The position numbers were made by a program, and so were the translations under genes. The notes below the pieces were generated by a model. The model was not told the origin of the DNA. It saw nothing but the letters and a program-made list of their open reading frames with translations, and made no database searches. Below, piece by piece: positions 47,616-58,785 of a DNA stretch of 64,000 nucleotides. Origin of the DNA: Coccinella septempunctata (Eukaryota > Arthropoda > Insecta > Coleoptera > Coccinellidae); assembly GCF_907165205.1 (NCBI RefSeq), contig NC_058194.1, forward strand, positions 28,226,856 through 28,290,855, written 5' to 3'. The stretch's first letter is position 1, and every line of letters begins with the position of its first letter.

Positions 47616-48470
47616 GAGAGACTTGACCATAAGTTTGTTCATCAGGAAAAACATTGATAGAAAATAATTTCTAATGACCAACGACTGTCTATATCAATGT
47701 TTTCATCATCAGATGTATCAGCGTATGAAATATATGTTCTATTTTAGAGTCACTCCTCTCATTTCCAAGACGTTTTTCACTTCTTTGAACCTTTGTATAT
47801 ATTTTAAAATTCATTTCTATTATCTACTATTATCTGAACTCAGTGTGGGAATTTTGGACCACTGCTTATGTCTCCCCATGGGTCAAGTCTCCTGCACTCC
47901 CTTTTAGTCTGTTCAACAGATGTTTTCGTGAAACTTTTAAAACTATTATCAAAAAGGCTCATCGTTTGTAAAACAATATTAATCAATGAAAGCAATAAAA
48001 CTAAATAATAACACACACCAATTGAACTTTTCAGATAGTGTAACAAATAAAAATAATTCAATTTCTTATTTCCTAGCAACAAAATCACGTTCAACCCTAT
48101 CACTACTGAACTGTTCTGATGGCGGCCAAAATGGAGCTGTCACTAGTTGTGCCTTGTTACGAGTATGTCACGAGCTATTTACTATACTGGTAGCGCGAAA
48201 TTTCAATTGAAATATTTGAGGTGGTTCAAGTCTCTTATCTGAGCAAGTCTACCGGACTTTCCCTTCTGATAATAACGTAAACTCTAGTTAATCTACAGGG
48301 TATTTTTTTACAATTATTTGCCTTCGGAGTTTGATTATAATATCATATGGAATTTCATTTATTGTTTGTCGTACTTGTTCCAAATCCTGTTCTCTTCCTT
48401 TCTAGAAATTGCAGACAGAAGAATGTTTGGGATAAATATAATTTGTTTGGTGCTCATCAAGTATGATGAG
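47616..48470. other. AT-rich, no gene seen
   Basis: No recognised features; an 87-residue minus frame (47840-48103) is hydrophobic but unmatched. Confidence 0.45.
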
Positions 48471-49260
48471 CCAGAAAAGACCAAGGGTAAAGGATACTCT
48501 CGTGGGCATCACTGGGCCAATTGTAGGAGATGTAGCAGGAAAAACGGTCGCAATAGATCTTTAGGTCGCTGTTTTTTTTCCAGATTCTATTCTCAAAAGA
48601 GAACAGTGACGGTTTCCACCAACAAAATCAGTAAGGGCAACCATCCTTCCTTCCCCCAAACCCAACCGCTACACTGCTCTCGCTCGAAAAGTTACAAAAC
48701 GAACCCCAGACACCAACCGCCCCCGCCGCCGGGGAAGATCAACCCCCCTCGCTGCGGACCTGGCCGGTGGCGTCACAATTCGGCAGGTACATTTTCCGTC
48801 GGTAACGGACGTCGACGGCGGCGTTCGATGAAGAGATAAATTTTGAGTCGCGTCGTCGAAGGGAGAAACTTTGTCAAAGCGCCCGCTGGCGAAAAGTTTG
48901 AAGGGGGGGCGGTTACGTGATCAATAGATGCTGGCAGGAGGCCTTGCGGTGAATTATCAGGCCGAGCACGCTGCGATACCGATGACGATCTCGAAAAGTT
49001 GGACCAAGTTTCGGGATCTTCCCGAATGCAGGTGAATGATCCTCCGAATGGAAGGTTTTCATTACGAATGGACGTAACACGTTATTTGCATCGAGTTTCC
49101 CTCAACTTCTCGTTGGATATCGACACAAAATGGCCCCGTGAAAGCTGACAGTTTGAGGTTAAAAAAATAGAGCATCACATCAGAGAACAACGCATTCTTG
49201 TACCTGAATTACCACTGACCCAGTAAATCGTTCAAAATATTGTCGAAATATTGATTAACG
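48471..49260. other. GC-rich unique stretch with a 173-residue open frame
   Basis: The plus frame 48318-48839 becomes very basic and proline-rich toward its end (QPPPPPGKINPPRCGPGRW, ending RRRRRSMKR). No domain was recognised and the first half is AT-rich, so a real gene is doubtful. 48700-49050 is CpG-rich. Confidence 0.35.
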
Positions 49261-49266
49261 TTTGAA

Positions 49267-49300
49267 GCGATATAATAATAATAATAATAATAATAATAAA
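49267..49300. repeat. (AAT)n microsatellite
   Basis: About nine to ten ATA/AAT units after GCGATAT. Confidence 0.95.
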
Positions 49301-49580
49301 GGTCTTTATTCAATTTCATGAATTAGAAATAATCAATCAAATACAATATCAAACCCATCATTGAGTAGTTGGGAAGTAACGACCTTTATATGGTCCCTTT
49401 TTACGAAAACTGCTTCAATAAAACGCTGACTTTTTACTTCCATATACAATAATAAGGATTAATTCAGATGCATACCACCCGCTAATATGAATTTCAACAA
49501 GTGTTACGATTTGAATTGAACTAGCTAATTTGCCATCGTCAGAACCCCAAATGGAGTACGCTCCAACAAAGTAAAGCATA

Positions 49581-49625
49581 TGCTGACCATGGTTTCCGTC
49601 TCATTTGACCTCGTCATAGCAACAT
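49581..49625 (-). ncRNA. Hammerhead-ribozyme-like motif, left arm of repeat B
   Basis: On the minus strand TGACGA then helix II GGTC/GACG, GAAAC, C, AT, G and the triplet GTC (complement of 49585-49587), then AGCAT. The leading C of the core is A here, and the first pair of helix II is lost. Confidence 0.55.
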
Positions 49626-49700
49626 AGCTTCTTCTCCGATGTAGAACGTTTGGCATTGATTGAATTCAATACTGGCAAGCGCTACTGAGTACTATCTAGC

Positions 49701-49750
49701 TATGTTGCATTGACGAGGTCAAATGAGGCCGAAACCCATGGTCAGCATCT
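49701..49750 (+). ncRNA. Hammerhead-ribozyme-like motif, right arm of repeat B
   Basis: TTGACGA (49710-49716, usual CUGANGA with C3 changed to T), helix II GGTC/GGCC (49717-49720 with 49727-49730), GAAAC (49731-49735), a three-pair helix III and the cleavage triplet GTC (49741-49743), then AGCAT. Helix I pairs AGCAT partly with ATGTTGCAT upstream. Confidence 0.6.
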
Positions 49751-49883
49751 GCTTTTCTTCGATAGAGCTTACTCCATTTGAGGCCCTGACTATGGCAAAT
49801 TGGCTAGTTCAATTCAGATCGAAACACTTGTTGATATTAATATCAGCGGGTGGTACGCATCTGAATTAATTCTTATTATTGTA

Positions 49884-51538
49884 TTCATTGCCTGACCATT
49901 CTTGATTACTTTCATATACCTTGATTTCACTCGACAACGTAGGCAACTACTACACAAATTAAAGTCAGTTATATTCAAGTTGAAGTATTTTGAAATCTTT
50001 GGAAAATATCACAATATTTGTTCGAATTTTCTTCCTCTGGCAACTATTGAGCCGTGACAGAAATTTCCATTATGGTTAAGAGCGATAATAACAGAGTTGA
50101 GTCGAGACACAAAGAACAAAGCCCTGTTTCCGATGCTATTTTAGTGAAAAAGAATATCCAGAATCCCTTACGAATTTCCTGATGATGGATGGTTCCGAGC
50201 GATACATCTATAGTAATGTGTTCTGAGCTCTCTCCCAGGATGTCTTTTCATTGTCAATAATCTTCGGCCGCGAGAGATAAATGAGCTGAAAGATCCTGTT
50301 AAAACAGCTACTAAATCATTTATTATGATTTATCGAAACTCCAGTCTTGTATCCTAGCGGGGATCGAACCAAGAAACATAAAAAGAAAACGAGGCTCTGT
50401 TTAGAATGGGAGAAGCATATTCAGTTCCTCATCATTTATGTGATTCATCCTTTGCTTGGTCCTTATTTTCCTCAGTCTGAATAAATGATTAAATTGACTC
50501 CTACCAACCTGACTGGAGTAAACTACATATTCGGCTAAGAGTACACGACTAAAATTCGAATAGAATTTGTAAATAGAATTTTATTCAACTATCACATCAT
50601 TCGAAGTGCTTTCTGGCAGAACTTGATTCATTTATGTGATTTTCTATGCCAATTCTGCGAATTCCGGTTGCATCCATAGGCAACGTAGGTCGTAGACGAA
50701 AGGACAGTAAGCAGAGAAGCATTCGCCATAGGTATATCTTACGTCTCTGTCAAATAGGAGTTTCTGTCACTATGATATATCAATAATTCTTCTTCTAGAA
50801 ATGAAAGCAAACAATTATTTAACTCGAGGAGAGATGTTGAGTCCATTTTTATCTTTCAGTTTGACAGCATCAAATGATGTGTCATTTTTGACAGATACCA
50901 TTTTCTACTGTTACTGACTTCGTTTCCATTCCAGTTATTCCACACAATGGCATAATCTTGGTACATATATGCCATAGTATGAAATCCTACTACCCCTGAA
51001 CGGTTCTCTTTCATTTGGTTAATTGTAAAAATTAATCCCACCGCGGTACATTCCTCTGTCCCGTCCCTCACTCATGGGGAATTATAAGCATGGAATGGGG
51101 TTTAAAACAGACAATCTAACTTTTTCGCAATTAGGCGACAATGCCGCACAATTTGGAAGCCAGGGAAATTTCATTTTAATACAGTTAATTAATCCAGTTT
51201 GAACAAAAACTTTTCGCGGGGCCATATTTTTTTTGCTCCCGTCTCTTCCGCGACGGAAACTCGCAATTTTTCTAATTTGGGCCTGTTTGAAAGTTTTTAG
51301 GGGACTGTATGATTGCAATTGAGAAATACCTCTGAATAGGGAATATTGAAGCTAATTTTGCAAAAATTCTCATTTTCCATTTTTTATAGGACACCCTGTA
51401 TAAGATCTCTTTAAGGCCTGTTCAAATGCAGAATCCAATCTTATACTGGGTATAAGTCAATAGTTACTATGAATTTTCGGAAAAGCTCAAAAGCATGAGC
51501 TTCAAAAACGTTCTCTCTATATAAGGAATAAGATATGT
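49884..51538. other. No gene seen
   Basis: AT-rich unique DNA. Frames at 50856-51071, 51082-51318 and 51467-51691 (minus) are short and unrecognised. Confidence 0.45.
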
Positions 51539-52355
51539 AGAGTGAGTCTTTGACTGATACAAATAATTCAACAGTAGATTTTTGAGGTCAAAGAAACACT
51601 TTTTTCTATAAAATTTTTTTCGATTCGGCCCTGATAAAAATATATAGCCATTTTTAATTTTTAATGAGCTATGCCACCCTTGCAGAAACAAAATAACAAG
51701 CTAAATTTATGACACTACATATCTGTGGATCTTTTTAAACAGTGTTGTATTCAGCCAAAGTACCCAATTTTTAAAATTTCATTGATACTTTTTAATTTTT
51801 GAACATCAAATTCCTCGAAAACGGCGCATCATACGGAAAAATATGAAGAATACTTTTATTTCACAAAACGTTCAAATATTCATAAGATAGCGTCCAACTT
51901 AATTTCAAGAGTTGGGTTTTTTCAATTTTTGGTATTTTTATGGTACGTAATGGTGATAATGAGAAACTGGAAGACGTAAGTGATATCTTGTGTTTGATAA
52001 AGATTCTTCAAATAAATGAAAAACTATATTTCAAAATCAATTTCATTCGATGAAACAGTTTGTGAGATAGAACTTAAAATAACATTTTTAATGGTTATTC
52101 AACAGCCTATCGTCCAGTTGCAGGAAATGCCATTAAAATTTAATACTTCATTAAAATCTTAATCCTCCATTTTCCCCTTCAAAAATGACAGTTTTAAATT
52201 TTGATAGGGCATCAAATCTTAATGGACTTTCCTGCAACTGGGCCTATATCTTTTAAACCGAGCCGATTCGGAAAAATTGGTTTGAGAAAAAAGTGTTTCT
52301 CTCGACGTCAAAAATCTACTGCTGAAATATTTGTACGAGTCAAAGATCCATGACG
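51539..52355. mobile_element. Repeat A MITE, copy 6, with nested 132-bp MITE
   Basis: From GAGTGAGTCTTTGACTGATAC to GAGTCAAAGATCCATGACG, same orientation as copy 1. It is interrupted at 52106-52247. Confidence 0.9.
52106..52247. mobile_element. 132-bp MITE nested in repeat A, 5-bp duplication
   Basis: Element 52111-52242 has ends CCAGTTGCAGGAAATGCC and TTTCCTGCAACTGGG and is flanked by CCTAT on both sides (52106-52110, 52243-52247). Removing it restores the CAACAGCCTGTATCTTTT word of other copies. Confidence 0.9.
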
Positions 52356-52788
52356 TATATTGTATAAAAATTTGTTGATATGAACTACAACTCGATAGCT
52401 ATAAAGATAACCTACTTGTCAAACTTTGAACCGTTCTTTTGGAAAATGGTCAATACCTCAAATTTTTTTCGAATAAAGCATTGCCAACCTGAATCCAAAT
52501 CATTCAGTCCTATTGTACAGGGTGGTCCACGGGAACCTGACGGTTTTTAAATGAGTAGTACACATTTGTTTTTCAGCATATAACATTTATTTTTTCATGT
52601 ACTTACAGCCAGTACTATGCCATTTAAGAAATCAAACCTTAAAAATAACATCTGTCAAGTGGTGACCATGTTGCTCGAAACATGTTGCAAGTCTGTTCAA
52701 AAACCCTTGGTGAACGAGCTCCAATAAGAAATCATTGCGTTGTGGAGGTCCCATTTGAACCGTTGGAATGTGCCATTTAGTGTACATC

Positions 52789-53167
52789 ATGACTGCGTGG
52801 GGTGTGAGGCATCGCATGTTCGCGTTTGAAGCTTTTATCAAAAATGGTGAATCAGTGGTGGCTACGCAGAGACTGTTTCGGCGTGAATTTAATATTGGCC
52901 GTCATGGAGCTGTCCCAAGTCGTAACACGATTCTGAAGTGGGTCAACGATCTTCGAACAACTGGAAATGTGATGAAAAAGAAGCCACCAGGACCTACTCG
53001 CACGGCACGGACCCCCGAAAGTGTGGAGAGGGTGAGGCACGCGTTGCGAACAAGTCCATGCCGCTCAGTGCGAAAACAAGCGCAAGCATTAAGACTAAGT
53101 CGTTCCACAGTTCGCCGTATTGTCAAACATGACCTCAGATTCCACCCATACAAATTGGCAATTGTCC
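52789..53167 (+). pseudogene. Transposase N-terminal part (helix-turn-helix), interrupted
   Basis: Reads FAFEAFIKNGESVVATQRLF, RREFNIGRHGAVPSRNTILK, then KKKPPGPTRTARTPESVERV and RSTVRRIVKHDLRFHPYKLAIV. This is the two-part helix-turn-helix arrangement (DUF4817-like, then HTH) found at the front of many insect Tc1/mariner-type transposases. The first Met could be at 52768, 52789 or the Met of HRMF; 52789 is a guess. The frame is broken at IV by the element at 53168. It continues in frame at 54939 after precise removal of the insert and one CAATTGTCC. The DDE catalytic core is absent on both sides, so the copy was defective before the insertion. Confidence 0.85.
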
Positions 53168-54938
53168 ATGTGTGTGAAGTTGGCCCAGCACTTTTCGATT
53201 TTCGAAAAAAAAATTTTTGTGCTGAATTGTGCTAGGTTTGTGCTGATTTGTGTCGTTAAAATTTTTGTTTCGTTCCACACGGTTCTCAAAATATTTCACA
53301 AAATGTATAGAATGGGCTAGCCCAGCACTTATCGAAAAAATGAATTTTTACGACTGAAACAGGTTGTGCTATGCATGTTCAGTACTGTGCCGTTCGAATT
53401 TTTACGAAAGTCCCTCTTATCTACCGGAAAATCGAAAATGAAGAAAAAAGTTAGCCCAGCACTTTTGATTTTTCTTTCCAAAAATTGGTGGAAAAATTTG
53501 TGCTACATTTGTGCTGACTTGTGCCGTAAATATTTTCTCGAAAATTCGTCGGATTTTCCGGGAAATCGCGAAATTAAGAAAAAGGTCAGCCCAGCACTTT
53601 CTTGTTTTTGCAGTTTGATTTTTTTTATTAAGTTGTGCTACATTTGTGCTGATTTGTGCCGTTGAGATTTTCAGAAAAAACTTTCAACTTTTCCTTCAAA
53701 TGGTGGATATCAGAAAAATCAGTAGATTGCCTGAAAATCAGTATAAATGGCAACAGGCCGAATACCGTTGAGGTTGGCAACCCTGCGTGCACAACCTACG
53801 ACTTATCAAGTTTTGCATAGCGTCATAAATCATCAGGAGTGTATCACGATAACAATGTTGCCAGAATTCAGTTTTCAGGAGAGAAATCTCGTAAATTGAG
53901 CTTAATAAACACCAGCGTGGATAGCTAATGACTAAAGAAGATTACTATTGTTTATAACTTGTAGATAAAACTCTTGAAAAAATAATGTTAATGGTTGTTT
54001 ACATGCTGTTAATTTTTCAGCTTAATTTCATACACGGACTGAAACGTATCTTCCATATATATAAAATTTTGAGATTAACGGTAAACTATTTTCAGAGTCA
54101 CGCATCTGCATCTGTATCAAGAAAATTGAGTTATAAACAATAGTAATCTTTTACAGTCATTGGCTATCCACGCTGGAGTTCATTAAGCTCAATTTACGAG
54201 TATTAGGCCTGTTGCCATTTATACTGATTTCAGGCAATCTACTGATTTTGTTGATATCCACCATTTGAAGGAAAAGTTGAAAGTTTTTTTTGGAAATCTC
54301 CACGGCACAAATCAGCACAAATGAAGCACAATTTAATAAAAAAAATTAAACTGCAAAAACACGAAAGTGCTGGGCTGACATTTTTCCAAAATCTAAATTT
54401 TTTGGAAAACTAGAAGGATTTTCGTGAAAATTTCAACGGCACAAGTTAGCACACGACTAGCACAATTTTTCACATAGTTTTCATTGAGAAAAAACGAAAG
54501 TGCTGGGCTAACTTTTTTTTCAATTTTGCGATTTCCCGGAAAATCCGACTAATTTTCGAGAAAATATTTACGGCACAAGTCAGCACAAATGTAGCACAAA
54601 TTTTTCCACTAATTTTTGAGAAGAAAAATCGAAAGTGCTGGGCTAACTTTTTTCTTCATTTTCGATTTTCCGGGAGATAAGAGGGAATTTCGCAAAAATT
54701 CGAACGGCACAACACTGTACATGCATAGCACAACCTGTTTCAGTCGTCAAAACTCATTTTTTCGATAAGTGCTGGGCTAGCCCATTCTATACATTTTGTG
54801 AAATATTTTGAGAACCGTGTGGAATAAAACAAAAATTTCAACGGCACAAATCAGCACAAACCTAGCACAATTCAGCACAAAATTTTTTTTTTCGAAAATC
54901 AAAAAGTGCTGGGCCAACTTCACACACATCAATTGTCC
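53159..54938. mobile_element. Foldback-like element with modular arms and 9-bp target duplication
   Basis: Element 53168-54929 (1,762 bp) is flanked by CAATTGTCC on both sides (53159-53167, 54930-54938). Ends are ATGTGTGTGAAGTTGGCCCA and its complement. The arms are built of modules beginning CCCAGCACTT and containing TTTGTGCTGATTTGTGCCGT-like words: four in the left arm (53184, 53321, 53455, 53590) and five in the right (54365, 54499, 54633, 54768, 54905), ~134-137 bp apart. Arms continue inward to ~53960 and ~54130 around a ~170-bp loop; the left arm has ~128 bp (53760-53888) that the right lacks. Long internally repetitive arms and a 9-bp duplication are hallmarks of Drosophila Foldback elements (MuDR-related). 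No transposase is inside. Confidence 0.9.
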
Positions 54939-55075
54939 AGCAGCTGAAACCAACTGACTTTCCACAACGCAATGATTTCTTATTGGAGCGCGTTCACCAA
55001 GGGTTTTTGAACAGACTTGCAACATGTTTCGAGCAAGATGGTCACCACTTGACAGATGTTATTTTTAAGGTTTGA
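54939..55075 (+). pseudogene. Transposase C-terminal tail
   Basis: Continues the frame broken at 53167: QQLKPTDFPQRNDFLLERVH, then a tail ending GHHLTDVIFKV and a TGA stop (55073-55075). GxHLTDxIF is the common C-terminus of this transposase group. Its antisense copy lies in the left inverted repeat at 52632-52746. Confidence 0.85.
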
Positions 55076-55191
55076 TTTCTTAAATGGCATAGTACTGGCT
55101 GTAAGTACATAAAAAAATAAATGTTTTATGCTGAAAAACAAATGTGTACTACTCATTTAAAAACCGTCAGGTTCCCGTGGACCACCCTGTA

Positions 55192-55989
55192 TTATAGAAG
55201 TACTCAAGATTGATTTATCAACTTTACATGGAAATTAATCAAAATGATATTTGTTCTGATCTCGAACCATCATGAATTCCATCTCTGGAAAGAAAATGGG
55301 TGATACTCATACAATTTTTTGATTGCGTGTGAGGAAAACCCTGACTTCTGAAACTATTACGAACTGAATCACGGTTGAAATTCGCTTCTAACTCCTTTCA
55401 TCGTCTGATTCAATTAAGACCCCGCCCAGACCTGTCGAAAAATTCCACTTCCAACCGGAATAATAACAAACCGCCGAATGTTGAACTCAAACGTGCCACA
55501 TCAAGGAAAACACTTCCGGAACGCAAATTGCATTCGGCCATCCCTCCATTATTACCCTCCCACTGTTTGTGTATACCTAACGAATGTTTTCCTTATAAAT
55601 TCGGGGAATAAGGAAACTTTCCACATTCCTGAAAGCATTTTCAGATGGCTGCCTACAGCAGCTGAACTAAGGTAGATTTAATTTCGGTAATTGCCCAAAG
55701 AAGCGTTTTCAGCACACGTAAATGAGTACGCAAACTTGGAATGTAACTTTATATCTTCTTTGTGCCGCGTTGAACGCGACGCCGACGTCGGAAATTACAG
55801 CGGGAGCCTCACCGTTGCAGGAAAACAGTCAGATCGTTCGTATTTGGAAGTCCTATTCCGACTATTTGATTGTTTGAGGGTTGTTTATTTGCAGAATGAC
55901 TCGAGGGCTTTTCGATTCAATCGTTATCGAAGTAGTTTTTAAGCTTTAGACAGATCAGTAATATTATTATTATTTGAACTGGGGGTCGT
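55192..55989. other. Unique stretch, partly GC-rich
   Basis: 55380-55950 is unique with frames of 78 and 83 residues (55375-55611, 55691-55942), not recognised. Confidence 0.4.
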
Positions 55990-56860
55990 TGTGGCCTTTC
56001 GGAAACTACGACCATGTAGATCTTTTGTTCTCTACCCTACTCATTCATAGGAAGCCAAAGAGGTCGTCAATGGTGTTGATAAAACCGTCAACATCCCTAG
56101 GGGCATTAACCATTACCTCGTGAGTATCCAGGACCAGTTTCTCCATTTAAGTGGTTCTTAGGTCCGTCAGCTCTGGACACTTGCATACCATGTGTTCAGC
56201 TGTTGCTGCTTCTGCAGCAACTGCATAAAAATCTCATCTGCTGACTTTCCCATACGGTACAAATGATTTTTGTACCAACAGTGCCCTGTTAGCAGTCCCA
56301 CCATCACCCAAAGCACATGTGATGTACCCAACTAGGGTAGGTTCGGCTAATCGTCTATGCGGTGGAGGGATGGCGAATAATGTTCGGCAGACTCATCATC
56401 TAGTTGGGTACATCACTTGGGCTTTAGCAGCCCAAGCCCAAAGAAAGGCTCAGGTCCAGCAGGTGTTAACCTTGTTGTTCTTTTTGCAAGTTCATCGGCT
56501 TCCTCATTTCCTTCAACACCACAGTGCCCTAGTACCCATAGTAGAGTCACTTTGTTGTCTCTGGTCAGTTGTTTTATGGTATTACGGCACTTGTCAGCAG
56601 AAATCTCTGACAGTGTGATTCCAGGGACCTCAGCGTGGCTTGGCTCTCCGTGGTGATATAGATATATCAGATCAGCAGCCTACAGGATACAAATCTTGGA
56701 TTCTCGCAAGACGAATCAGCGAGAGGTTCTGGTCTCACATCATTGTCCTCATTAATTTGGCTTCACAAGTTTGTGTCACTGATGGGCCCAATGGAGCGGA
56801 AAAAGCTTTTAGGCCTCTAGTGTATATGCTCGCAAATCGTTCTTGTTGGTCTTCTCAATT
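55990..56860 (-). mobile_element. LINE family 3: RNase H and C-terminal tail
   Basis: The minus strand reads, with frameshifts, LLWVLGHCGVEGNEEADELA then KRTTRLTPAGPE (~56440-56560; the C-terminal RNase H block, usual WVPGHxGxxGNExAD). It continues with VMVGLLTGHCWYKNHLYRMG (~56240-56310), EHMVCKCPELTDLRTT and LDTHEVMVNAPRDVDGFINT, collinear with the plus-strand copy at 34902-35280. A 15-bp inverted repeat, GATGTACCCAACTAG and its complement (56321, 56400), interrupts it. Confidence 0.88.
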
Positions 56861-56989
56861 GGTTATCAAGAAATGAGAAAACCCAAGCGAGAAAGGCTGC
56901 ATAAACCTAACACTCAACTTCTACTCAACTGGATGGCGTAATGATAAGACCTAAAGGAGGAACCAATCTAATGAGCATGTGACTATCAC

Positions 56990-57660
56990 GTCTACGCCCA
57001 TTTAATTGATTCCTTTCTTAGATTATTGATTCTGAGATGGCGTGGGAGTGCCAAAGAAAACTAAACGAATTAGGCAACAAGATATGATGGGTCTTGATCA
57101 CTCGGGAATGAAAGGAAATGAAGAGGCCACTACCCTCTCCAGGAAAGAAGTTCAAACTAATTTCATTGGCCCAGAACCTTTCTGTGATATGGGTAAATGA
57201 ACTGAACATACAGAAAAGAGTGTTTCAGGGAAAGGAAAGAACTGACAAAGAAACACTGACATCCTCTTGGGTTGGATCATTCGACAGAGTTTTTTTGGAA
57301 CTTCAATATTGCGAGATCTAAAACGTATCTGGGCTGGTATTCTCGAGCATTCGCAATATATGCGATCGTACTCATCGAAAAACATTGTGATGTTTTAAAC
57401 AGCAAATAGCAGAGTTTTCCAGAGTTTCACCAAAGCATTGTGTGCTTTCATATGGGCTAAACACATCAGAGCTCTTCTCGCCGTCTCGCATGCTTCTCAA
57501 GAAGCATAGGACTACTTAGCAGAAAACGACGAGTGCAGATTCTACGCATGGAAAAACATTGTGATGCTTTTAACAGTAAATAGCAGAGTTTTCCAGAGTT
57601 TCACCAAAGCATTGTGTGCTTTCATATGGGCTAAACACAAAGTAGAAGGTTGTACTCCAC
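56990..57660 (+). mobile_element. LINE family 2: RNase H end and downstream repeats
   Basis: At ~57090-57180 the reading is HSGMKGNEEATTLSRKEVQT then FIGPEPF, the RNase H C-terminal block. It is followed by KERTDKETLTSSWVGSF and a run of ~90-bp segments (AAAAACATTGTGATG...TTTCATATGGGCTAAACACA) at 57378-57465 and 57550-57641. AENDECRFYAW near 57520 is the zinc-knuckle region. Confidence 0.75.
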
Positions 57661-57739
57661 TGGAAATATACCAAATGCAATAAGATTGCAAATGGTTGTT
57701 CTGTCTGTTGGTTCTAGCATCTACTACATTTTACATGGA

Positions 57740-58785
57740 AAATCTGTGGAGTAAATCTTGTTACTCCCTGGTGATCATAAAGGAACACAATCATTGCTCT
57801 GTTTTGAATGGTGCTTTGCTGTAGATGACAACAGTAGGTATCAATTTCCCTACCTGGCTTGAGTCTAGAGATATGGTTTAAACTACTGTGAAGCCTTGAA
57901 GAGGGCCTTCCAAAGGAACTGGAGATCAAGTGAAGGTTCATATCTGCTAGAAAACTCTACATCCACATCCATGAATCTTCAGGGGAACTAAGAGAAATTA
58001 GCAGAGCTACACGACCAATAGGGTTTTATGCAGCCTGGACTTTTTAAGAACAAGTGGTCTATTCATGAAATTCAAGGGGAATTTCATTGCACTTCTGTGT
58101 CATCAGAGCTCTTCTCGCAGTCACGTAGAATCTGCACTCGTCGTTTTCTGCTAAGTAGTCCTATGCTTCTTGAGGTGGCCCAAGGCTGGTATTCTCGAGC
58201 ATTCGCAATATATGCGATCGTACGCATCGAAAAACATTGTGATGTTTTTAACAGCAAATAACAGAGTTTTCCAGAGTTTCGCCAAAGCATTGTGTTTTTG
58301 CTGTTAAAAACATCACAATGTTTTTCGATGCGTACGATCGCATATATTGCGAATGCTCGAGAATACCAGCCCTGGGCGTTGCCGCCTCAAGAAGCATAGG
58401 ACTACTTAGCAGAAAACGACGAGTACAGATTCTACGTGACGGCGAGAAGAGCTCTGATGACACAGAAGTGCAATGGAATTCCCCTTGAACCTACAATAGA
58501 CCACTTGTTCTTGTCGTGTAGTTCTGCTTATTTCTCTTAGTACCCCTGGAGATTCATGGATGTAAATGTAGAGTTTTCTAGCAGATATGAACCTTCACTT
58601 GATATCCAGTTCCTTTGGAAGGCCCTCTTCAAGCCTTCACAGTAGTTTAAACTATATCTCTAGACTCAAGCCAGGTAGAGAAATCGATACCTATTGTTGT
58701 CATCCACAGCAAAGCACCATTCAAAACTGAGCAATGATCGTGTTCCTTTATGATCACCAGGGAGCAACAAAATATACTCCTCTCT
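57740..58785. repeat. ~1-kb near-perfect palindrome made of LINE family 2 DNA
   Basis: Sequence from ~57740 to ~58254 is repeated in inverted order at ~58300-58785, with a ~45-bp centre. Markers: CTCCCTGGTGATCATAAAGG at 57770 and its complement at ~58745; TGCACTTCTGTGTCATCAGA at 58088 and complement at ~58455; TTCGCAATATATGCGATCGT at 58203 and complement at ~58325. The right arm on the plus strand reads FYVTARRALMTQKCNGIPLE then PTIDHLFLSCSSAYFS, a LINE zinc-knuckle tail. Confidence 0.9.

Larger units (their letters stand above)
49445..49883. mobile_element. Repeat B foldback (435 bp, TA-flanked)
   Basis: Arms 49447-49627 and 49701-49881 are imperfect reverse complements, ends CAATAATAAGGATTAATTCA and TGAATTAATTCTTATTATTG, with a ~73-bp loop and TA on both sides. 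Each arm carries a hammerhead-like motif, on opposite strands. A single arm plus loop is at 8471-8712. An inverted pair of ribozyme-bearing terminal segments resembles the inverted pseudo-LTR arrangement of Penelope-like elements; this reading is inference, as no reverse transcriptase is present. Confidence 0.85.
52516..55191 (+). mobile_element. Tc1/mariner-superfamily transposon with 229-bp inverted repeats
   Basis: TA at 52516-52517 and 55190-55191 flanks CAGGGTGGTCCACGGGAACC and its complement. The inverted repeats, 52518-52746 and 54961-55189, match closely over 229 bp, far longer than usual. Both contain the 3' end of the transposase gene: sense on the right, antisense on the left (the minus-strand reading PQRNDFLLELVHQGFLNRLA). 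So the left end looks like a copied, inverted right end. Inside lies the N-terminal transposase part, split by a Foldback-like element. Confidence 0.9.

Noticed and set aside
48318..48839. 173-residue plus-strand frame ending in a basic, proline-rich tail
   Set aside because: Composition changes abruptly from AT-rich to CpG-rich along the frame, no domain, no splice support.
50340..50380. Word GCGGGGATCGAACC resembling a tRNA B box on the minus strand
   Set aside because: No A box or cloverleaf could be drawn around it.
52670..52690. CGAAACATGTT resembling the tail of the 2.9-kb hammerhead family
   Set aside because: It is antisense transposase coding sequence with no CTGANGA or helix II upstream.
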